Below, piece after piece: positions 33,972 through 44,217 of a stretch of DNA of 64,000 bases. The translations under genes were made by a program, and so were the position numbers. The stretch is taken from NCBI RefSeq assembly GCF_025822605.1, contig NZ_JACKTY010000004.1:72108-136107 (forward strand), in the 5' to 3' direction. How positions within the stretch are numbered: position 1 is the first letter of the stretch; each line of letters begins with the position of its first letter. The notes below the pieces were generated by a model, which made no database searches, was not told the origin of the DNA, and saw only the letters and a list, made by a program, of their open reading frames with translations. Source of the stretch: Mycolicibacterium komossense. Lineage in GTDB: Bacteria; Actinomycetota; Actinomycetes; Mycobacteriales; Mycobacteriaceae.

Positions 33972-35396
33972 ATGCCCGACAACGCTGTCGACAAAGCCCG
34001 CGAGGCCGAATACCGCATCGAGCACGACACCATGGGCGAGGTCAAGGTGCCCATCAAGGCTCTGTGGCGGGCCCAGACCCAGCGCGCGGTGGAGAACTTC
34101 CCGATCTCGTTCCGGGGCCTTGAGCGCACCCAGATCCGGGCACTCGGCCTGCTGAAAGCCGCTTGCGCCCAGGTGAACAAGGACCTGGGGTTGCTCGATG
34201 CGGAGAAGGCCGACGCCATCATCGCCGCGGCCGGCGAGATCGCCGACGGTCTGCACGACGACCAGTTCCCGATCGACGTGTTCCAGACCGGCTCCGGCAC
34301 CAGCTCGAATATGAACGCCAACGAGGTGATCGCGTCGATCGCCGCCGCCAATGGCGTGACGGTGCACCCCAACGACCATGTCAACATGTCGCAGAGCTCG
34401 AACGACACCTTCCCCACCGCCACACACATCGCGGCCACCGAAGCCGCTGTGCGCCAGCTGATTCCGGCCCTCGAGGTACTGCACGAGTCGCTGGCGGTCA
34501 AGGCCAAGCAGTGGCGCACGGTGGTCAAGTCCGGCCGCACGCACCTGATGGACGCCGTCCCGGTGACCCTGGGCCAGGAATTCGGCGGCTACGCCCGTCA
34601 GATCGAGGCCGGCATAGAAAGAGTGCGCGGGGCGTTACCCCGTCTTGGTGAGCTGGCGATCGGCGGCACCGCCGTCGGTACCGGCCTCAACGCGCCCGAC
34701 GGTTTCGGCGCGAAGGTCGTCGAGGTCTTGGTCAGCGACACCGGCCTGGCCGAATTGCGCACGGCGAAGGACTCTTTCGAGGCTCAGGCAGCGCGCGACG
34801 GCCTGGTCGAGGCGTCCGGTGCCCTCAAGACCATCGCCGTGTCGCTGACCAAGATCGCCAACGACATCCGCTGGATGGGGTCGGGCCCGCTGACCGGTCT
34901 GGGCGAGCTCGCGCTTCCCGATCTGCAGCCGGGCAGCTCGATCATGCCGGGCAAGGTGAATCCGGTGCTGCCCGAGGCGGTCACGCAGGTCGCCGCCCAG
35001 GTCATCGGTAACGACGCCGCCGTCACCGTCGGTGGACTTTCCGGCGCTTTCGAACTCAACGTCTACATTCCGATGATGGCCCGCAACGTGCTGGAGTCGT
35101 TCACGTTGCTGGCCAACGTGTCTCGGCTGTTCGCCGCGAAGTGCATCGACGGGCTGGTCGCCAACGAGGCACACCTGCGCGAACTGGCTGAGTCGTCACC
35201 GTCGATCGTGACCCCGCTGAACTCGGCGATCGGCTACGAGGAGGCCGCCAAGGTCGCCAAGGAAGCCCTCAAAGAGCGCAAAACCATTCGGCAGACTGTC
35301 ATCGACCGCGGTCTGATCGGCGACAAGCTCTCCGAGGCCGAACTGGACAAGCGCCTCGACGTGCTGGCGATGGCGAAAGTACAAGACGGCGACTAG
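33972..35396 (+). CDS. fum: Class II fumarate hydratase
   Basis: The 474-aa product is FumC-type fumarase (Rv1098c): [14 protein letters not shown], the [14 protein letters not shown] and [23 protein letters not shown] substrate loops, [22 protein letters not shown] and the superfamily signature [12 protein letters not shown]. It hydrates fumarate to malate without an iron-sulfur cluster, as a tetramer. AAAGGGAG precedes the ATG. It is cotranscribed with glpX and is followed by a long palindrome at the convergent junction. Confidence 0.98.
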   Translation: MPDNAVDKAREAEYRIEHDTMGEVKVPIKALWRAQTQRAVENFPISFRGLERTQIRALGLLKAACAQVNKDLGLLDAEKADAIIAAAGEIADGLHDDQFPIDVFQTGSGTSSNMNANEVIASIAAANGVTVHPNDHVNMSQSSNDTFPTATHIAATEAAVRQLIPALEVLHESLAVKAKQWRTVVKSGRTHLMDAVPVTLGQEFGGYARQIEAGIERVRGALPRLGELAIGGTAVGTGLNAPDGFGAKVVEVLVSDTGLAELRTAKDSFEAQAARDGLVEASGALKTIAVSLTKIANDIRWMGSGPLTGLGELALPDLQPGSSIMPGKVNPVLPEAVTQVAAQVIGNDAAVTVGGLSGAFELNVYIPMMARNVLESFTLLANVSRLFAAKCIDGLVANEAHLRELAESSPSIVTPLNSAIGYEEAAKVAKEALKERKTIRQTVIDRGLIGDKLSEAELDKRLDVLAMAKVQDGD

Positions 35397-35400
35397 CTGC

Positions 35401-35449
35401 GATTTCGGCGTGTTCGTAACCGCTGACCGGTTACGAACACGCCGAAATC
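35401..35449. terminator. 22-bp perfect inverted repeat at fum end (bidirectional terminator / repeat element)
   Basis: The arms at 35401-35422 and 35428-35449 are perfectly complementary with a 5-base loop (CTGAC). It begins four bases past the fum stop and ends one base before the stop of the convergent DUF732 gene. The outer bases GATTTCGGCGTGTTCG are shared with the palindrome at 44218, so this is one copy of a repeat family at convergent ends. Confidence 0.85.
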
Positions 35450-35450
35450 A

Positions 35451-35807
35451 CTAGGCTGGGGCGCGGTAGCCGCCGGCAGTCTGGCGCAGGGCCCAGATCT
35501 GGGCCGGGCACAGCTCCTGGGTGGCCTGACTCAACAGGTAGGACACCGAGAACTCGTCATTGGTGTCGAAATCGGTGCGGATCGACTGCGCCAACGCCGG
35601 GTAACCCTCGCCCGCGGCCAACCGGTCGCACATGCTGTAGCCGTAGCCCAGGGCGGCGTCGGCGTTGGCGAAGTGATAGACCGGCCGGACGGTGACGTTG
35701 ATCAGATAGCCCAGCTGATCGGCCTGCGCCGCCGGCGCCAGGGTGACACTCGCCAGTGTTGCCGCGGTCGCCGTGAGCACAGCCGCCGCTAAAGTCCGGA
35801 CCTTCAT
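35451..35807 (-). CDS. DUF732 secreted protein
   Basis: The 118-aa product has a signal peptide (MKVRTLAAAVLTATAATLASVTLAPAAQA, cleavage near AQA-D). The mature domain has two cysteines (YSMCDRLAAGEGYP and TQELCPAQI) and the helical pattern of DUF732, a family of small exported mycobacterial proteins: ADAALGYGYSMCDRLAAGEG and YLLSQATQELCP are typical. Function unknown. It is convergent with fum. Confidence 0.85.
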   Translation of the reverse strand: MKVRTLAAAVLTATAATLASVTLAPAAQADQLGYLINVTVRPVYHFANADAALGYGYSMCDRLAAGEGYPALAQSIRTDFDTNDEFSVSYLLSQATQELCPAQIWALRQTAGGYRAPA

Positions 35808-35836
35808 AACGCCTGAAGATAGCCGACCGCGCGAAG

Positions 35837-37060
35837 TTACGGACTGGTAGTCCGCCCGCCGCTGCCCAACCGGTCGCGGGCCACCAGCCGGATGCCCAGT
35901 GGCGCGGTCACGCTGTGCAACACCAAACTGAATACGACGGTCACGGCCACCGCCTGCGTGATCAGGTCGGTCTGCTGCAGTTCACCCCGCTCGATCATCA
36001 GCAGCCCCAGCACCAACGTGCCGATTCCACGCGGGCCGAACCACCCGATGAACAGTCGGCTTCTGGCGGGCATCCCGCTGCCGAGCAGCGCGACGGATAC
36101 TGCCGCCAGCCGGACCACCACCACTGCGACGGCGGCGAACACGAAGACCCGCCAGCCGGCGTCGCGCCAACCGACGATCACCGCATAGCCGCCGAACAGG
36201 GCAAAGACGACCAGCTCCAGCAGCTGACCGGTGGCGTCGGAGAACTGCGTCTGCTCGATCACGGCCTTGCGGCGGTTAGCCACGGCGAAGGCGAGCCCAC
36301 CGGCGAACGCGGCTACGAAACCGCTGCCGTGCAACTGCTCGGCCAACTCGAAGCAGACCAGCGCGACGGCCAGTGTGGCCAGCTGCGCCCAGACGTCGTT
36401 CATCCAGCCCCGCTGGCGCGACAGCGCAATCACCCATCCGCCGGCGAAACCGACGACCAGGCCCACACCGAGGGACAGGAACTCGGTGCGGAGCAGGAAC
36501 GTACCCCACCGGGTGGGGTCGTGGTCGGCTCGATCCGATGCGAGTGCCAGCGCCGCCAGCATGGCCGCGAGAGCGAACCCGTCGTAGCACCCGCTCTCTG
36601 CGGACAGTGCATGACGCACTGCTTCCGGAACACGACGGTCGTCGAGCAGGGCTTCGATCAACGCCACCTCGGTCGGGGCGATGATGGCAGCAAGGCAGAC
36701 CGCCTCCCAGACGGGCATCACCGGCAACACCAGCAGCGCGGTAACGGTGCCGAGCAGCAGTGACAGCGGGATCCCGACCACCAGCAGCCGGAATGTGACG
36801 TGCCTGCGGCGCACCAGAGCTGGCAGGTCGAGTTCGGCAGCCTGGTTGAAAAGAATCACCGTCAATGCGAGTTGCGCCAGCACAGTGAAGCTGTGCGCGT
36901 CAGGCCCGGCGTCGATGACCCCGAAGGCAAATGGCCCCAGCACTATTCCGAACGCGATGAAGATCAGCGCGGGCGCGACGTACCAACGAACGACCACGCC
37001 GGAGACCACCGCGTAGCACAACACCAGAATCGTCAGCACGAAGACGGTGTTGGTGGCCAT
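35837..37060 (-). CDS. Cation:proton antiporter-type membrane protein
   Basis: The 407-aa product has about 12 membrane segments of the CPA1/NhaP type (VVRWYVAPALIFIAFGIVLG; LAQLALTVILFNQAAELDL; GFVAAFAGGLAFAVANRR; GWFGPRGIGTLVLGLLM). In the ion-binding region the usual TDP/ND pair is replaced: APTEVALIEALL where APTDPVLA is common, and ESGCYDGFA where ESGLNDG is common. It may thus differ in ion or stoichiometry. Transport of Na+ or K+ for H+ is inferred. It lies 29 bp upstream of the DUF732 gene on the same strand. Confidence 0.85.
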   Translation of the reverse strand: MATNTVFVLTILVLCYAVVSGVVVRWYVAPALIFIAFGIVLGPFAFGVIDAGPDAHSFTVLAQLALTVILFNQAAELDLPALVRRRHVTFRLLVVGIPLSLLLGTVTALLVLPVMPVWEAVCLAAIIAPTEVALIEALLDDRRVPEAVRHALSAESGCYDGFALAAMLAALALASDRADHDPTRWGTFLLRTEFLSLGVGLVVGFAGGWVIALSRQRGWMNDVWAQLATLAVALVCFELAEQLHGSGFVAAFAGGLAFAVANRRKAVIEQTQFSDATGQLLELVVFALFGGYAVIVGWRDAGWRVFVFAAVAVVVVRLAAVSVALLGSGMPARSRLFIGWFGPRGIGTLVLGLLMIERGELQQTDLITQAVAVTVVFSLVLHSVTAPLGIRLVARDRLGSGGRTTSP

Positions 37061-37108
37061 CGCAGTTAACCTAGCGACCGCGTCCGCTCTGCGCCCACCG
37101 GCCCGCGC

Positions 37109-37990
37109 TCAGGCCCCGTTGTTCGGGCCGCCGGAGTTCTGGCCGGGGATGTCGGTGATCGGCAAGTTCGGCATCGGCGCCGGCGACGGGGTGGCCGGCA
37201 GTGTCGGAATCTCGGCGGCCGGAATGTCCATCAGGCCGTTGACGGGTGGACCGTTGTCGCGGCTGCCGTAGGTACTGCCCGGTGCCCGCGGCCCGAGCAT
37301 CTGGCTGACCGTCACCATGTGGTAGCCGTTGGCCTTCAGCACCGGCAGGAACTGATAGATCAGGTCGACAGTCGATGAGTAGGCGTCGTGGAACAACACC
37401 ACCGAATTCGGCTTGATCTGAGACATCAGCATGTAGCGGGTCGCGGCGGTGTTGGCGTCATTGGCCCAGTCGAAGGGGATGACGTCCCAGTTGATATCGG
37501 CCAGGCCCTGTTTCTTCGCCTCGGCCAGTACCTGATCGTTGATCAGGCCGCCGGCGGTGCGGACCAGGACCGGACGCTGGCCCGTCGCCGCCTCGATCGC
37601 GTCGCTGGCCTTGCTGAACTGCGCGGGGATGTCCTCGGGCGGAATCGTCGTCATGTTGGGGTGTTCCCAGGTGTGGCTGCCCAGTTCCATCCCCGCGTCG
37701 ACGACACGCTTGGCACCGGCCGGGTTGGCGGCCACCTTGTTCCCGATCTCGAAGAACGTCGCCTTGGCGTCGTTGTCCTTGAGGATCTGCAGCAGTCGGT
37801 CGGTGTACGGGCTGGGCCCGTCGTCGAAGGTCAGGGCGATGCACTTCACCAACGAACAGTCCACCTCGTCGGCCTTGGCGACCCTGACGTGGCCGGTGAA
37901 TCCGCCGATCACGACGACGGCGACACCTGCGCAGACGCCGATCGCGGTCCGCCAGTACGCCCAGGACGGACTATCGGGACGTCTACGCAC
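37109..37990 (-). CDS. Polysaccharide deacetylase (NodB domain)
   Basis: The 293-aa product (Rv1096 position) has an N-terminal membrane anchor/signal (residues 14-33) and a NodB domain: ALTFDDGPSPYTD (Asp dyad, motif 1), SHTWEHPNM (His pair, motif 2), and the motif-4/5 region DWANDAN and VVLFHDAY. Motif 3, usually RPPxG, reads RTAGG. The last 50 residues are Pro/Gly-rich. It is thought to remove acetyl groups from peptidoglycan and to alter lysozyme sensitivity. It acts outside the membrane. Confidence 0.92.
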   Translation of the reverse strand: MRRRPDSPSWAYWRTAIGVCAGVAVVVIGGFTGHVRVAKADEVDCSLVKCIALTFDDGPSPYTDRLLQILKDNDAKATFFEIGNKVAANPAGAKRVVDAGMELGSHTWEHPNMTTIPPEDIPAQFSKASDAIEAATGQRPVLVRTAGGLINDQVLAEAKKQGLADINWDVIPFDWANDANTAATRYMLMSQIKPNSVVLFHDAYSSTVDLIYQFLPVLKANGYHMVTVSQMLGPRAPGSTYGSRDNGPPVNGLMDIPAAEIPTLPATPSPAPMPNLPITDIPGQNSGGPNNGA

Positions 37991-38053
37991 GATCGCAGCC
38001 TACCGAGCGAGCCTGGCGGTCGCCTTCGAGCCGCGACCGCCAAGCCACTCAGA

Positions 38054-39385
38054 TCACGGCAGCGCGCCCGGGCTGAACTCCTCGAGCATCTCGGTGACCA
38101 ACGCCGCGATCGGCGACCGCTCGGAGCGCAACAGGGTGATGTGGGCGAACAGCGGATGCCCCTTGAGCTTCTCGATGACGGCCGCGACACCGTCGTGGCG
38201 CCCGACCCGCAGGTTGTCGCGTTGGGCGACGTCGTGGGTGAGCACCACCCGGGAGCCCGCACCCAGACGTGACAGCACGGTCAGCAGCACGTTGCGCTCC
38301 AGCGACTGGGCCTCGTCGACGATGACGAACGAGTCGTGCAGCGAGCGGCCTCGGATGTGGGTCAGCGGCAGGACTTCGAGCATGCCGCGCGAGAGCACCT
38401 CTTCGAGCACCGCGGGGCTGGCCAGCCCTTCCAGGGTGTCGAACACCGCTTGGGCCCACGGGCCCATCTTGTCGGCCTCGCTGCCGGGCAGATAGCCGAG
38501 TTCCTGGCCGCCCACGGCGTACAGGGGGCGGAAGACGACGACCTTGCGCTGGGTACGACGCTCCAGCACTGCCTCCAGCCCGGCGCACAACGCCAGCGCC
38601 GACTTTCCGGTGCCCGCCTTACCGCCGAGTGAGACGATGCCCACCGATTCGTCGAGGAGCAGATCCAGTGCAACGCGTTGTTCGGCCGACCTTCCCCGGA
38701 GGCCGAACACTTCGCGATCACCACGGACCAGCTGCACCCGCTTCTCGGCATTCACCCGGCCCAGCGCATGAGAGCTGCCACCGAGGAGCCGAATTCCGGT
38801 GTGACAGGGCAGATCCCGGGCCGAGGCCAGGTCGACCTCACCGTCGGCGAACAGAGTGTCGATCTCGTCACCCGCTACGTCGATCTCTGTCATACCGGTC
38901 CAGCCGGAGGTGACGACGTCCTGTGCGTGGTATTCGTCGGCAGGCAGACCGACCGCGCCGGCCTTGACGCGGAGCGGAATATCCTTGCTTACCAACGTGA
39001 CCCGCTTACCCTCGGCGGCGAGATTGGCCGCGCAGGTCAGGATCCGGGAGTCGTTGCTGTCACCGCGGAAACCCAACGGCAGCACCGTCGGGTCACTGTG
39101 GTTGAGCTCGATCTGGAGCGTACCGCCTTGGGTACCAATGGGAATGGGTTGATCTAGTCGGCCGTGTTCCAATCGTAGATCATCGAACATGCGGAGCGCC
39201 TGACGCGCGAACCACCCGAGTTCATGGTGGTGTCGTTTGGCTTCGAGCTCACTGATAACCACAAGTGGGACAACAACTTCGTGCTCGGCGAAGCGGTTGC
39301 AGGCCCACGGATCGGACAGCAGCACCGATGTGTCGAGCACATAGGTCTGGCGAGTGTCCGGGGAAACCGACGGCGAATCAGTCAC
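38054..39385 (-). CDS. phoH2: PhoH2: PIN domain-PhoH ATPase RNA helicase/RNase
   Basis: The 443-aa product (Rv1095) has an N-terminal PIN nuclease domain ([37 protein letters not shown]) and a C-terminal PhoH P-loop ATPase ([32 protein letters not shown]). The two together unwind and cut RNA. GTG 39385 has GAGGAG seven bases upstream and overlaps a short ORF that sits where the phoAT antitoxin is described. It is transcribed towards the deacetylase gene. Confidence 0.97.
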   Translation of the reverse strand: MTDSPSVSPDTRQTYVLDTSVLLSDPWACNRFAEHEVVVPLVVISELEAKRHHHELGWFARQALRMFDDLRLEHGRLDQPIPIGTQGGTLQIELNHSDPTVLPLGFRGDSNDSRILTCAANLAAEGKRVTLVSKDIPLRVKAGAVGLPADEYHAQDVVTSGWTGMTEIDVAGDEIDTLFADGEVDLASARDLPCHTGIRLLGGSSHALGRVNAEKRVQLVRGDREVFGLRGRSAEQRVALDLLLDESVGIVSLGGKAGTGKSALALCAGLEAVLERRTQRKVVVFRPLYAVGGQELGYLPGSEADKMGPWAQAVFDTLEGLASPAVLEEVLSRGMLEVLPLTHIRGRSLHDSFVIVDEAQSLERNVLLTVLSRLGAGSRVVLTHDVAQRDNLRVGRHDGVAAVIEKLKGHPLFAHITLLRSERSPIAALVTEMLEEFSPGALP

Positions 39386-39515
39386 GTGGCGCTCCTCGAC
39401 CCCAGCGGCCCCGCGGAGTCATGTCGGCGGGCGCTGCGGCACCAGGACCGGGGCCGGCCCTTTTCGTATCGCTACGTCGGATGCCGCCCGGATAGCTGAG
39501 CATGTCGCTTGCCAT
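39378..39515 (-). CDS. phoAT: Candidate PhoAT antitoxin (45 aa) overlapping phoH2
   Basis: A short frame starts ATG 39515 ([15 protein letters not shown]) and ends with TGA inside the first codons of phoH2, an 8-base overlap. It is the only gene-like feature in the 181 bp between desA2 and phoH2. The published mycobacterial phoAT-phoH2 pair has a small antitoxin overlapping phoH2 in just this place. A TATCTT -10-like hexamer lies eight bases upstream, so the message may be leaderless. Basic and Gly/Pro-rich; I do not recall the exact PhoAT sequence. Confidence 0.5.
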   Translation of the reverse strand: MASDMLSYPGGIRRSDTKRAGPGPGAAAPADMTPRGRWGRGAPRD

Positions 39516-39566
39516 CGATTTTGAAGATAGTCGCGTTCCGGCATTCTCGCCGGACAGGCGCGCCGC

Positions 39567-40394
39567 CTAGATACTGACGAACTCAGCCAGTTCCGCGCGC
39601 TCGCTCAGACCCAGGGCTGCGATCCCGTCGGCGACGACCTGTCGCAGCTGGTCAGGGCCGAAAATGCCGGCCTCGGCCACCGCGGCACGCTTGTCGGCGT
39701 AAGCGACGATATCGGCGCCGGGAATCTGCGCCGCGGCAGCCTGGGTGGCCACCGCGCGCAACGTCTCCTCCTCGTCGAGTTCCAGGCAGAACCGCACGAG
39801 ATTGGTGAAGAACAGTTCGTGGCGCTCCTCGTCGAGGGCGATCCGCTCGACCAGCGACCGCAGAGTCGGGTCCTCGATCTGCTCGGCCAGGCGCCGGCAG
39901 AACACCGCGTGCGCGCGCTCGAAGAATGCCATGAACACCAGCGTCTCGATCTGGGTCAGCTGGTCGGCCCGGTAGCCCTTCATGACGTGCTCGACGCGGA
40001 CGTCTTCGTTGGCGCTGGGATCGAAGTTGCGCGTCACCACAAGGTAGTTGCGCACGACGACCGCGTGGATGTGCTCCTCGGCGGTCCACCGGCCGATCCA
40101 CCGGCCCCACTTCCAGTCCAGGATGAAGTGTTCGACGAGCTCGCGGTGGTAGGCAGCCAGGTTGTCCTTGACGATCAGCAGGATCTCCAGCGCGTCGACG
40201 ACGGGCGCCGGCAGCGTCACCTCGGACGGATTCCAGTCCTCGCCACCGAGGAACGCGAAGTTGCGCCCCTGGTCAAAGGGCACGTAGTCATGAGCGAACC
40301 ATTCGTCAGCCGTATCGAGGTGACGCTGGTAATTCTCGGCGACAATCGGCTCGAGGTCGAGCGTCAGCCGATTAGCAACTGGAGTCTCAGCCAT
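39567..40394 (-). CDS. desA2: Acyl-[ACP] desaturase DesA2
   Basis: The 275-aa product has the same length as M. tuberculosis DesA2 (Rv1094) and close similarity to the sequence I recall (AHDYVPFDQG, NFAFLGGEDW, ILLIVKDNLA, REDVRVEHVMKGY-type segment). The di-iron ligands are in WTAEEHIHAVV and DEERHELFF. DesA proteins are linked to mycolic-acid desaturation; DesA2 is essential in mycobacteria, though its catalytic details are debated. It is transcribed alone, leftwards, towards phoAT-phoH2. Confidence 0.96.
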   Translation of the reverse strand: MAETPVANRLTLDLEPIVAENYQRHLDTADEWFAHDYVPFDQGRNFAFLGGEDWNPSEVTLPAPVVDALEILLIVKDNLAAYHRELVEHFILDWKWGRWIGRWTAEEHIHAVVVRNYLVVTRNFDPSANEDVRVEHVMKGYRADQLTQIETLVFMAFFERAHAVFCRRLAEQIEDPTLRSLVERIALDEERHELFFTNLVRFCLELDEEETLRAVATQAAAAQIPGADIVAYADKRAAVAEAGIFGPDQLRQVVADGIAALGLSERAELAEFVSI

Positions 40395-40496
40395 GAACTA
40401 AATGTAACCCGAAGACACATGTTCTTTGAAATCGGGTGTGGCTGTGTCACGGAATCGGTGACTTTCGTCCTTTTCGCGGTGGACCCTGCGCGCCGG

Positions 40497-41978
40497 TTAG
40501 AGCGTCAGCCCCGGATACAGCGGGTTGGCGGCGAGCATCTCCGAGGCTTCTGCGTGCACCCGCTCGGCGATGCCGTCGGTGATCGTGTACTTGGCTTTGG
40601 AGGGGCCGTTCGACGCTTGGGTCGGTGTGGTGTTGGTGAGCACGTCGACCACCAGTTCCGCGGTCTTGTCGAATTCGTCGGCGCCGAACCCCCTGGTGGT
40701 CAGCGCGGGCGTGCCGAAGCGGATTCCGCTGGAGTACCAAGCGCCGTTGGGATCGTTCGGGATCGAGTTGCGGTTGGTGACGACGCCCGCGTCGAGCAGC
40801 GCCGATTCCGCCTGCCTGCCGGTCAGGCCGAACGATGTGACGTCCAGCAGCACGATGTGGTTGTCCGTGCCACCGGTGACCAGACGCGCGCCCCGCTTGA
40901 GGAAGCCCTCGGCCAACGATTTCGCGTTGTCGGCCACCTGCTGGGCGTAGGCCTGGAACGACGGCTGCCGGGCCTCGGCGAGCGCGACGGCTTTGGCGGC
41001 CATCACGTGCGATAGCGGACCGCCGAGCACCATCGGGCAGCCCTTGTCGACCGCGTCGGAGTACTCCTTGGTGGCCAGCACCAGCCCGCCGCGGGGTCCA
41101 CGCAGCGACTTGTGCGTGGTGGTGGTGGTGACGTGGGCGTGCGGTACCGGGTCTTCGTCGCCGGTGAACACCTTGCCCGCCACCAGTCCGGCGAAGTGGG
41201 CCATGTCGACCATCAGGGTGGCACCGACCTCGTCGGCGATCTCGCGCATCTTCGCGAAGTTCACCCGGCGCGGGTAGGCCGAGTAGCCGGCGACCAGGAT
41301 CAGCGGCTTGAACTCGCGGGCGGCGGCAGCGACGGCCGAGTAGTCGATCAGGCCGGTCTCCGCGTCGGTGCCGTAGCTGCGCTGGTGGAACATCTTGCCG
41401 GAGATGTTGGGCCGGAATCCGTGCGTCAGGTGGCCCCCGGTATCCAGGGACATTCCGAGCAGACGCTGGTTGCCGAGCTTGTGGCGCAGCGACTCCCAGT
41501 CCGCTTCGGACAGGTCGTTGACGTGTTTGGCACCGAGCTCGGCTAGCCCCGGCGCCTCGATCCGGGTGGCCAGAATCGCCCAGAAGGCGACCAGGTTGGC
41601 GTCGATCCCGGAGTGCGGCTGAGCGTAGGCGTACGGCGAGCCGAACAGCTCACGGGCGTGCTCGGTGGCCACGCTCTCGACGGTGTCGACGTTCTGGCAG
41701 GCCGCGTAGAACCGATGCCCGATGGTGCCTTCGGCGTACTTGTCGGACAGCCAGGTCCCCATGGTCAGCAGCACCGCGGGCGACGCGTAGTTCTCGCTGG
41801 CGATGAGTTTGAGTGAATCCCGTTGATCGGCAAGTTCTTTACGGGTCGCAGCGGCGATCCGGGGTTCGACGGACTCGATCACCTCCAGCGCGGCCCGGTA
41901 GGCGGTGCTCGCGGTGGCGGCGTACTCGGCGCCGGGCGCGGACGTAGTCAAGGAGGCGGTGTCGGTTTCCAAAGCCAT
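40497..41978 (-). CDS. glyA: Serine hydroxymethyltransferase, long form
   Basis: The 493-aa product makes glycine and methylene-THF from serine. PLP lysine is in [53 protein letters not shown] and [10 protein letters not shown] are present. It is longer than the 425-residue GlyA1 expected at this locus (Rv1093): about 35 extra N-terminal residues and an insert after [11 protein letters not shown] ([25 protein letters not shown]). This matches the longer actinomycete SHMT type. Start 41978 gives a short low-complexity leader; a later start is possible. Confidence 0.93.
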   Translation of the reverse strand: MALETDTASLTTSAPGAEYAATASTAYRAALEVIESVEPRIAAATRKELADQRDSLKLIASENYASPAVLLTMGTWLSDKYAEGTIGHRFYAACQNVDTVESVATEHARELFGSPYAYAQPHSGIDANLVAFWAILATRIEAPGLAELGAKHVNDLSEADWESLRHKLGNQRLLGMSLDTGGHLTHGFRPNISGKMFHQRSYGTDAETGLIDYSAVAAAAREFKPLILVAGYSAYPRRVNFAKMREIADEVGATLMVDMAHFAGLVAGKVFTGDEDPVPHAHVTTTTTHKSLRGPRGGLVLATKEYSDAVDKGCPMVLGGPLSHVMAAKAVALAEARQPSFQAYAQQVADNAKSLAEGFLKRGARLVTGGTDNHIVLLDVTSFGLTGRQAESALLDAGVVTNRNSIPNDPNGAWYSSGIRFGTPALTTRGFGADEFDKTAELVVDVLTNTTPTQASNGPSKAKYTITDGIAERVHAEASEMLAANPLYPGLTL

Positions 41979-41988
41979 AGCTACCAGC

Positions 41989-43200
41989 CTAAACGGTCCG
42001 CAGTGCCGACGGGATCAGCGGTTCGTCCAACAACCGGCCGAAGCGCTGCGTCAGGCTCACCTCGGCGGGGCGGGTATCGATCCATCCGCGTAACAGGCGA
42101 TATCCCTCGACGTAGGTGCTGGTGTAGGCCCGCCACAGCGGGGACGACAGGAACCGCAACATCTGCCGGGCCCGGCCGTCGTCGACCAGCAGCCAGCGCT
42201 GCAGGAAGGCCACCACGTCATCGACGTCGCGGTGTTCGTCGTGCAGCATCAGCGCGGCATCCTGGCGGACGTCGGCCAACGCGGCCGTCGCCGCCGAGAC
42301 CGCCTCGGCGCGTTCGCCGTCGAACCGCAGGCCGAGGTCGGCGTAGATCTCGGTCGCCCAGGCGCCCCAGTCCGGGCCGATGGCCGCGTACAGGGCCAGG
42401 TCGGCCAGTCCCTCCGCCATCAGGCACTGCGGGGTGTTGACCAGGAAGATGGTCTGCTCGAGCTGATTTTGTCCGGCCACCAACCCAAATTCTTTGCGGC
42501 AGTGCTCGGTGTGGTGGCCGGGGTAGGACTCGTGCGCGACCAGCCGCGGCAGGTTGGACATCTGCTGTTTGAGGTCGGCGTTGACCGCGACCGTCGAGGT
42601 GTAGTCGCCTTCGTAGTAGTTGAACCCCGACCACGGTTTGTCGGTGACGATCTCGTATTTGATCGTCTCGCGGTCCGGGAGCGGGTATTCGGCCCGCACC
42701 CGGTCGCGCAGCGCGCTGGAGAACGCGTCGATGGCCTCGCCGAGGCGCTCCGGCGCGATCTCCTCGGCGGTGCGGTGCGCCTGGACCCGCTCGGCCAGCG
42801 CACCGGTACCGCCGAGCGCCTGGTCGAGTTTGCGGTGGGCTTCGCGGTACTTCTCCGGATCACCCTTGGCGATGGTGACGTCGAAGTAGTCCCGCACTTC
42901 GTCGACGAAGCCGACGTCCTCACCGGCGAATTTGCGGCCCGCACAGGCCAGGGCCCGCAGATGGGCGCCGATGTAATCGGCACGCGCGGCGGTGAACTCG
43001 TCCCCCCTGGGCACCTGCGGCAGCGCATCGAGCAACCGGGTGGCCTGCCGGGTCAGCTCGGCGGGGTCGGGGGTCGGCTCGTCGGCCACGGCCCGCCGCA
43101 ACGCGGGATCCCCGGTGAAGGAGTCGACATAACCGTCCTCGATGCGATCGAAGCGCAGGCCGAGCAGCAGATACTCGCGGATCAGGGTGGCGGGCTCCAT
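41989..43200 (-). CDS. DUF885 metallopeptidase-like protein
   Basis: The 403-aa helical product has [19 protein letters not shown], the HExxPGHH motif of DUF885 zinc-dependent carboxypeptidase-like proteins, with a downstream Glu in [13 protein letters not shown]. This suits a gluzincin-type active site. ATG 43200 ([10 protein letters not shown]) is preferred over the longer frame from 43548, which runs back over coaA. No signal peptide is seen, so it is cytoplasmic. It lies just upstream of glyA on the same strand (10-bp gap) and may be cotranscribed. Peptide substrate unknown. Confidence 0.88.
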   Translation of the reverse strand: MEPATLIREYLLLGLRFDRIEDGYVDSFTGDPALRRAVADEPTPDPAELTRQATRLLDALPQVPRGDEFTAARADYIGAHLRALACAGRKFAGEDVGFVDEVRDYFDVTIAKGDPEKYREAHRKLDQALGGTGALAERVQAHRTAEEIAPERLGEAIDAFSSALRDRVRAEYPLPDRETIKYEIVTDKPWSGFNYYEGDYTSTVAVNADLKQQMSNLPRLVAHESYPGHHTEHCRKEFGLVAGQNQLEQTIFLVNTPQCLMAEGLADLALYAAIGPDWGAWATEIYADLGLRFDGERAEAVSAATAALADVRQDAALMLHDEHRDVDDVVAFLQRWLLVDDGRARQMLRFLSSPLWRAYTSTYVEGYRLLRGWIDTRPAEVSLTQRFGRLLDEPLIPSALRTV

Positions 43201-43277
43201 GCCTGTTAACGGTAGCGGCCACCCGCCACTCGCGCCCCAGCCGTCGCCTCGCCTGCGAGTACTGCAACACTGGGCAG

Positions 43278-44216
43278 ATGTCGCGGCTGAGCGAGCCGAG
43301 CCCCTATGTGGAGTTCGACCGGACGCAATGGCGGAGCCTGCGTATGTCGACGCCGCTGAAGCTGTCCGAGAGCGAACTTGTCGGACTGCGCGGTCTGGGT
43401 GAACAGATCGACCTGCTCGAAGTCGAGGAGGTCTACCTGCCACTGGCCCGGTTGATCCACCTGCAGGTCGCAGCGCGACAACGACTCTTCTCCGCCACCG
43501 CGGAATTCCTCGGCGAAACGCACCAGAATCCCGACCGGCCGGTGCCATTCATCATCGGGGTCGCGGGCAGCGTTGCAGTCGGTAAGTCGACCACCGCGCG
43601 TGTGCTGCAGGCCCTGCTGGCCCGGTGGGAACACCATCCCCGGGTCGACCTGGTCACCACCGACGGCTTCCTGTATCCCAACGCCGAGCTGACGCGACGA
43701 AACATCATGCACCGCAAGGGTTTTCCGGAGAGCTACGATCGTCGCTCGCTGATGCGGTTCGTCACGACGGTCAAATCCGGCGCCGACCAGGTGTGTGCAC
43801 CGGTGTACTCGCATCTGCAGTACGACATCATTCCCGGCGAGAAGCATCCGGTCCGCCACCCCGACATCCTCATCCTCGAGGGTCTCAACGTGCTGCAGAC
43901 CGGTCCGACGCTGATGGTCTCGGACCTGTTCGATTTCTCGGTGTACGTCGACGCCCGGATCGAGGACATCGAGGGCTGGTACATCTCGAGGTTCCTGTCG
44001 ATGCGGGCCGGTGCGTTCGCCGATCCGGCCTCGCACTTCCACCACTATTCGACGCTGACCGATGAGCAGGCCGTCTTCGCCGCCCGCGATATCTGGCAGT
44101 CGATCAACTTGCCGAACCTGATCGAGAACATCCTGCCGACGCGACCGCGGGCCACCATGGTGTTACGCAAGGACGCCGACCATTCGATCAACCGACTGCG
44201 GCTGCGCAAGCTCTAG
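43278..44216 (+). CDS. coaA: Type I pantothenate kinase
   Basis: The 312-aa product (Rv1092c) has the P-loop [44 protein letters not shown] and [10 protein letters not shown]. It phosphorylates pantothenate, the first and rate-limiting step of CoA synthesis, and is inhibited by CoA. ATG 43278 gives the normal N-terminus ([15 protein letters not shown]). It is divergent from the DUF885 gene and ends at a palindrome shared with fum. Confidence 0.98.
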   Translation: MSRLSEPSPYVEFDRTQWRSLRMSTPLKLSESELVGLRGLGEQIDLLEVEEVYLPLARLIHLQVAARQRLFSATAEFLGETHQNPDRPVPFIIGVAGSVAVGKSTTARVLQALLARWEHHPRVDLVTTDGFLYPNAELTRRNIMHRKGFPESYDRRSLMRFVTTVKSGADQVCAPVYSHLQYDIIPGEKHPVRHPDILILEGLNVLQTGPTLMVSDLFDFSVYVDARIEDIEGWYISRFLSMRAGAFADPASHFHHYSTLTDEQAVFAARDIWQSINLPNLIENILPTRPRATMVLRKDADHSINRLRLRKL

Positions 44217-44217
44217 C

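Noticed and set aside
32835..34544. Upstream 570 codons of a 786-codon minus frame ending in the DUF4245 gene
   Set aside because: This part lies opposite glpX and fum, which have clear homology. Only the segment from GTG 32834 is real.
38054..38588. Other-frame ORFs inside phoH2
   Set aside because: Arg/Gly-rich shadow frames of a clear PIN-PhoH gene.
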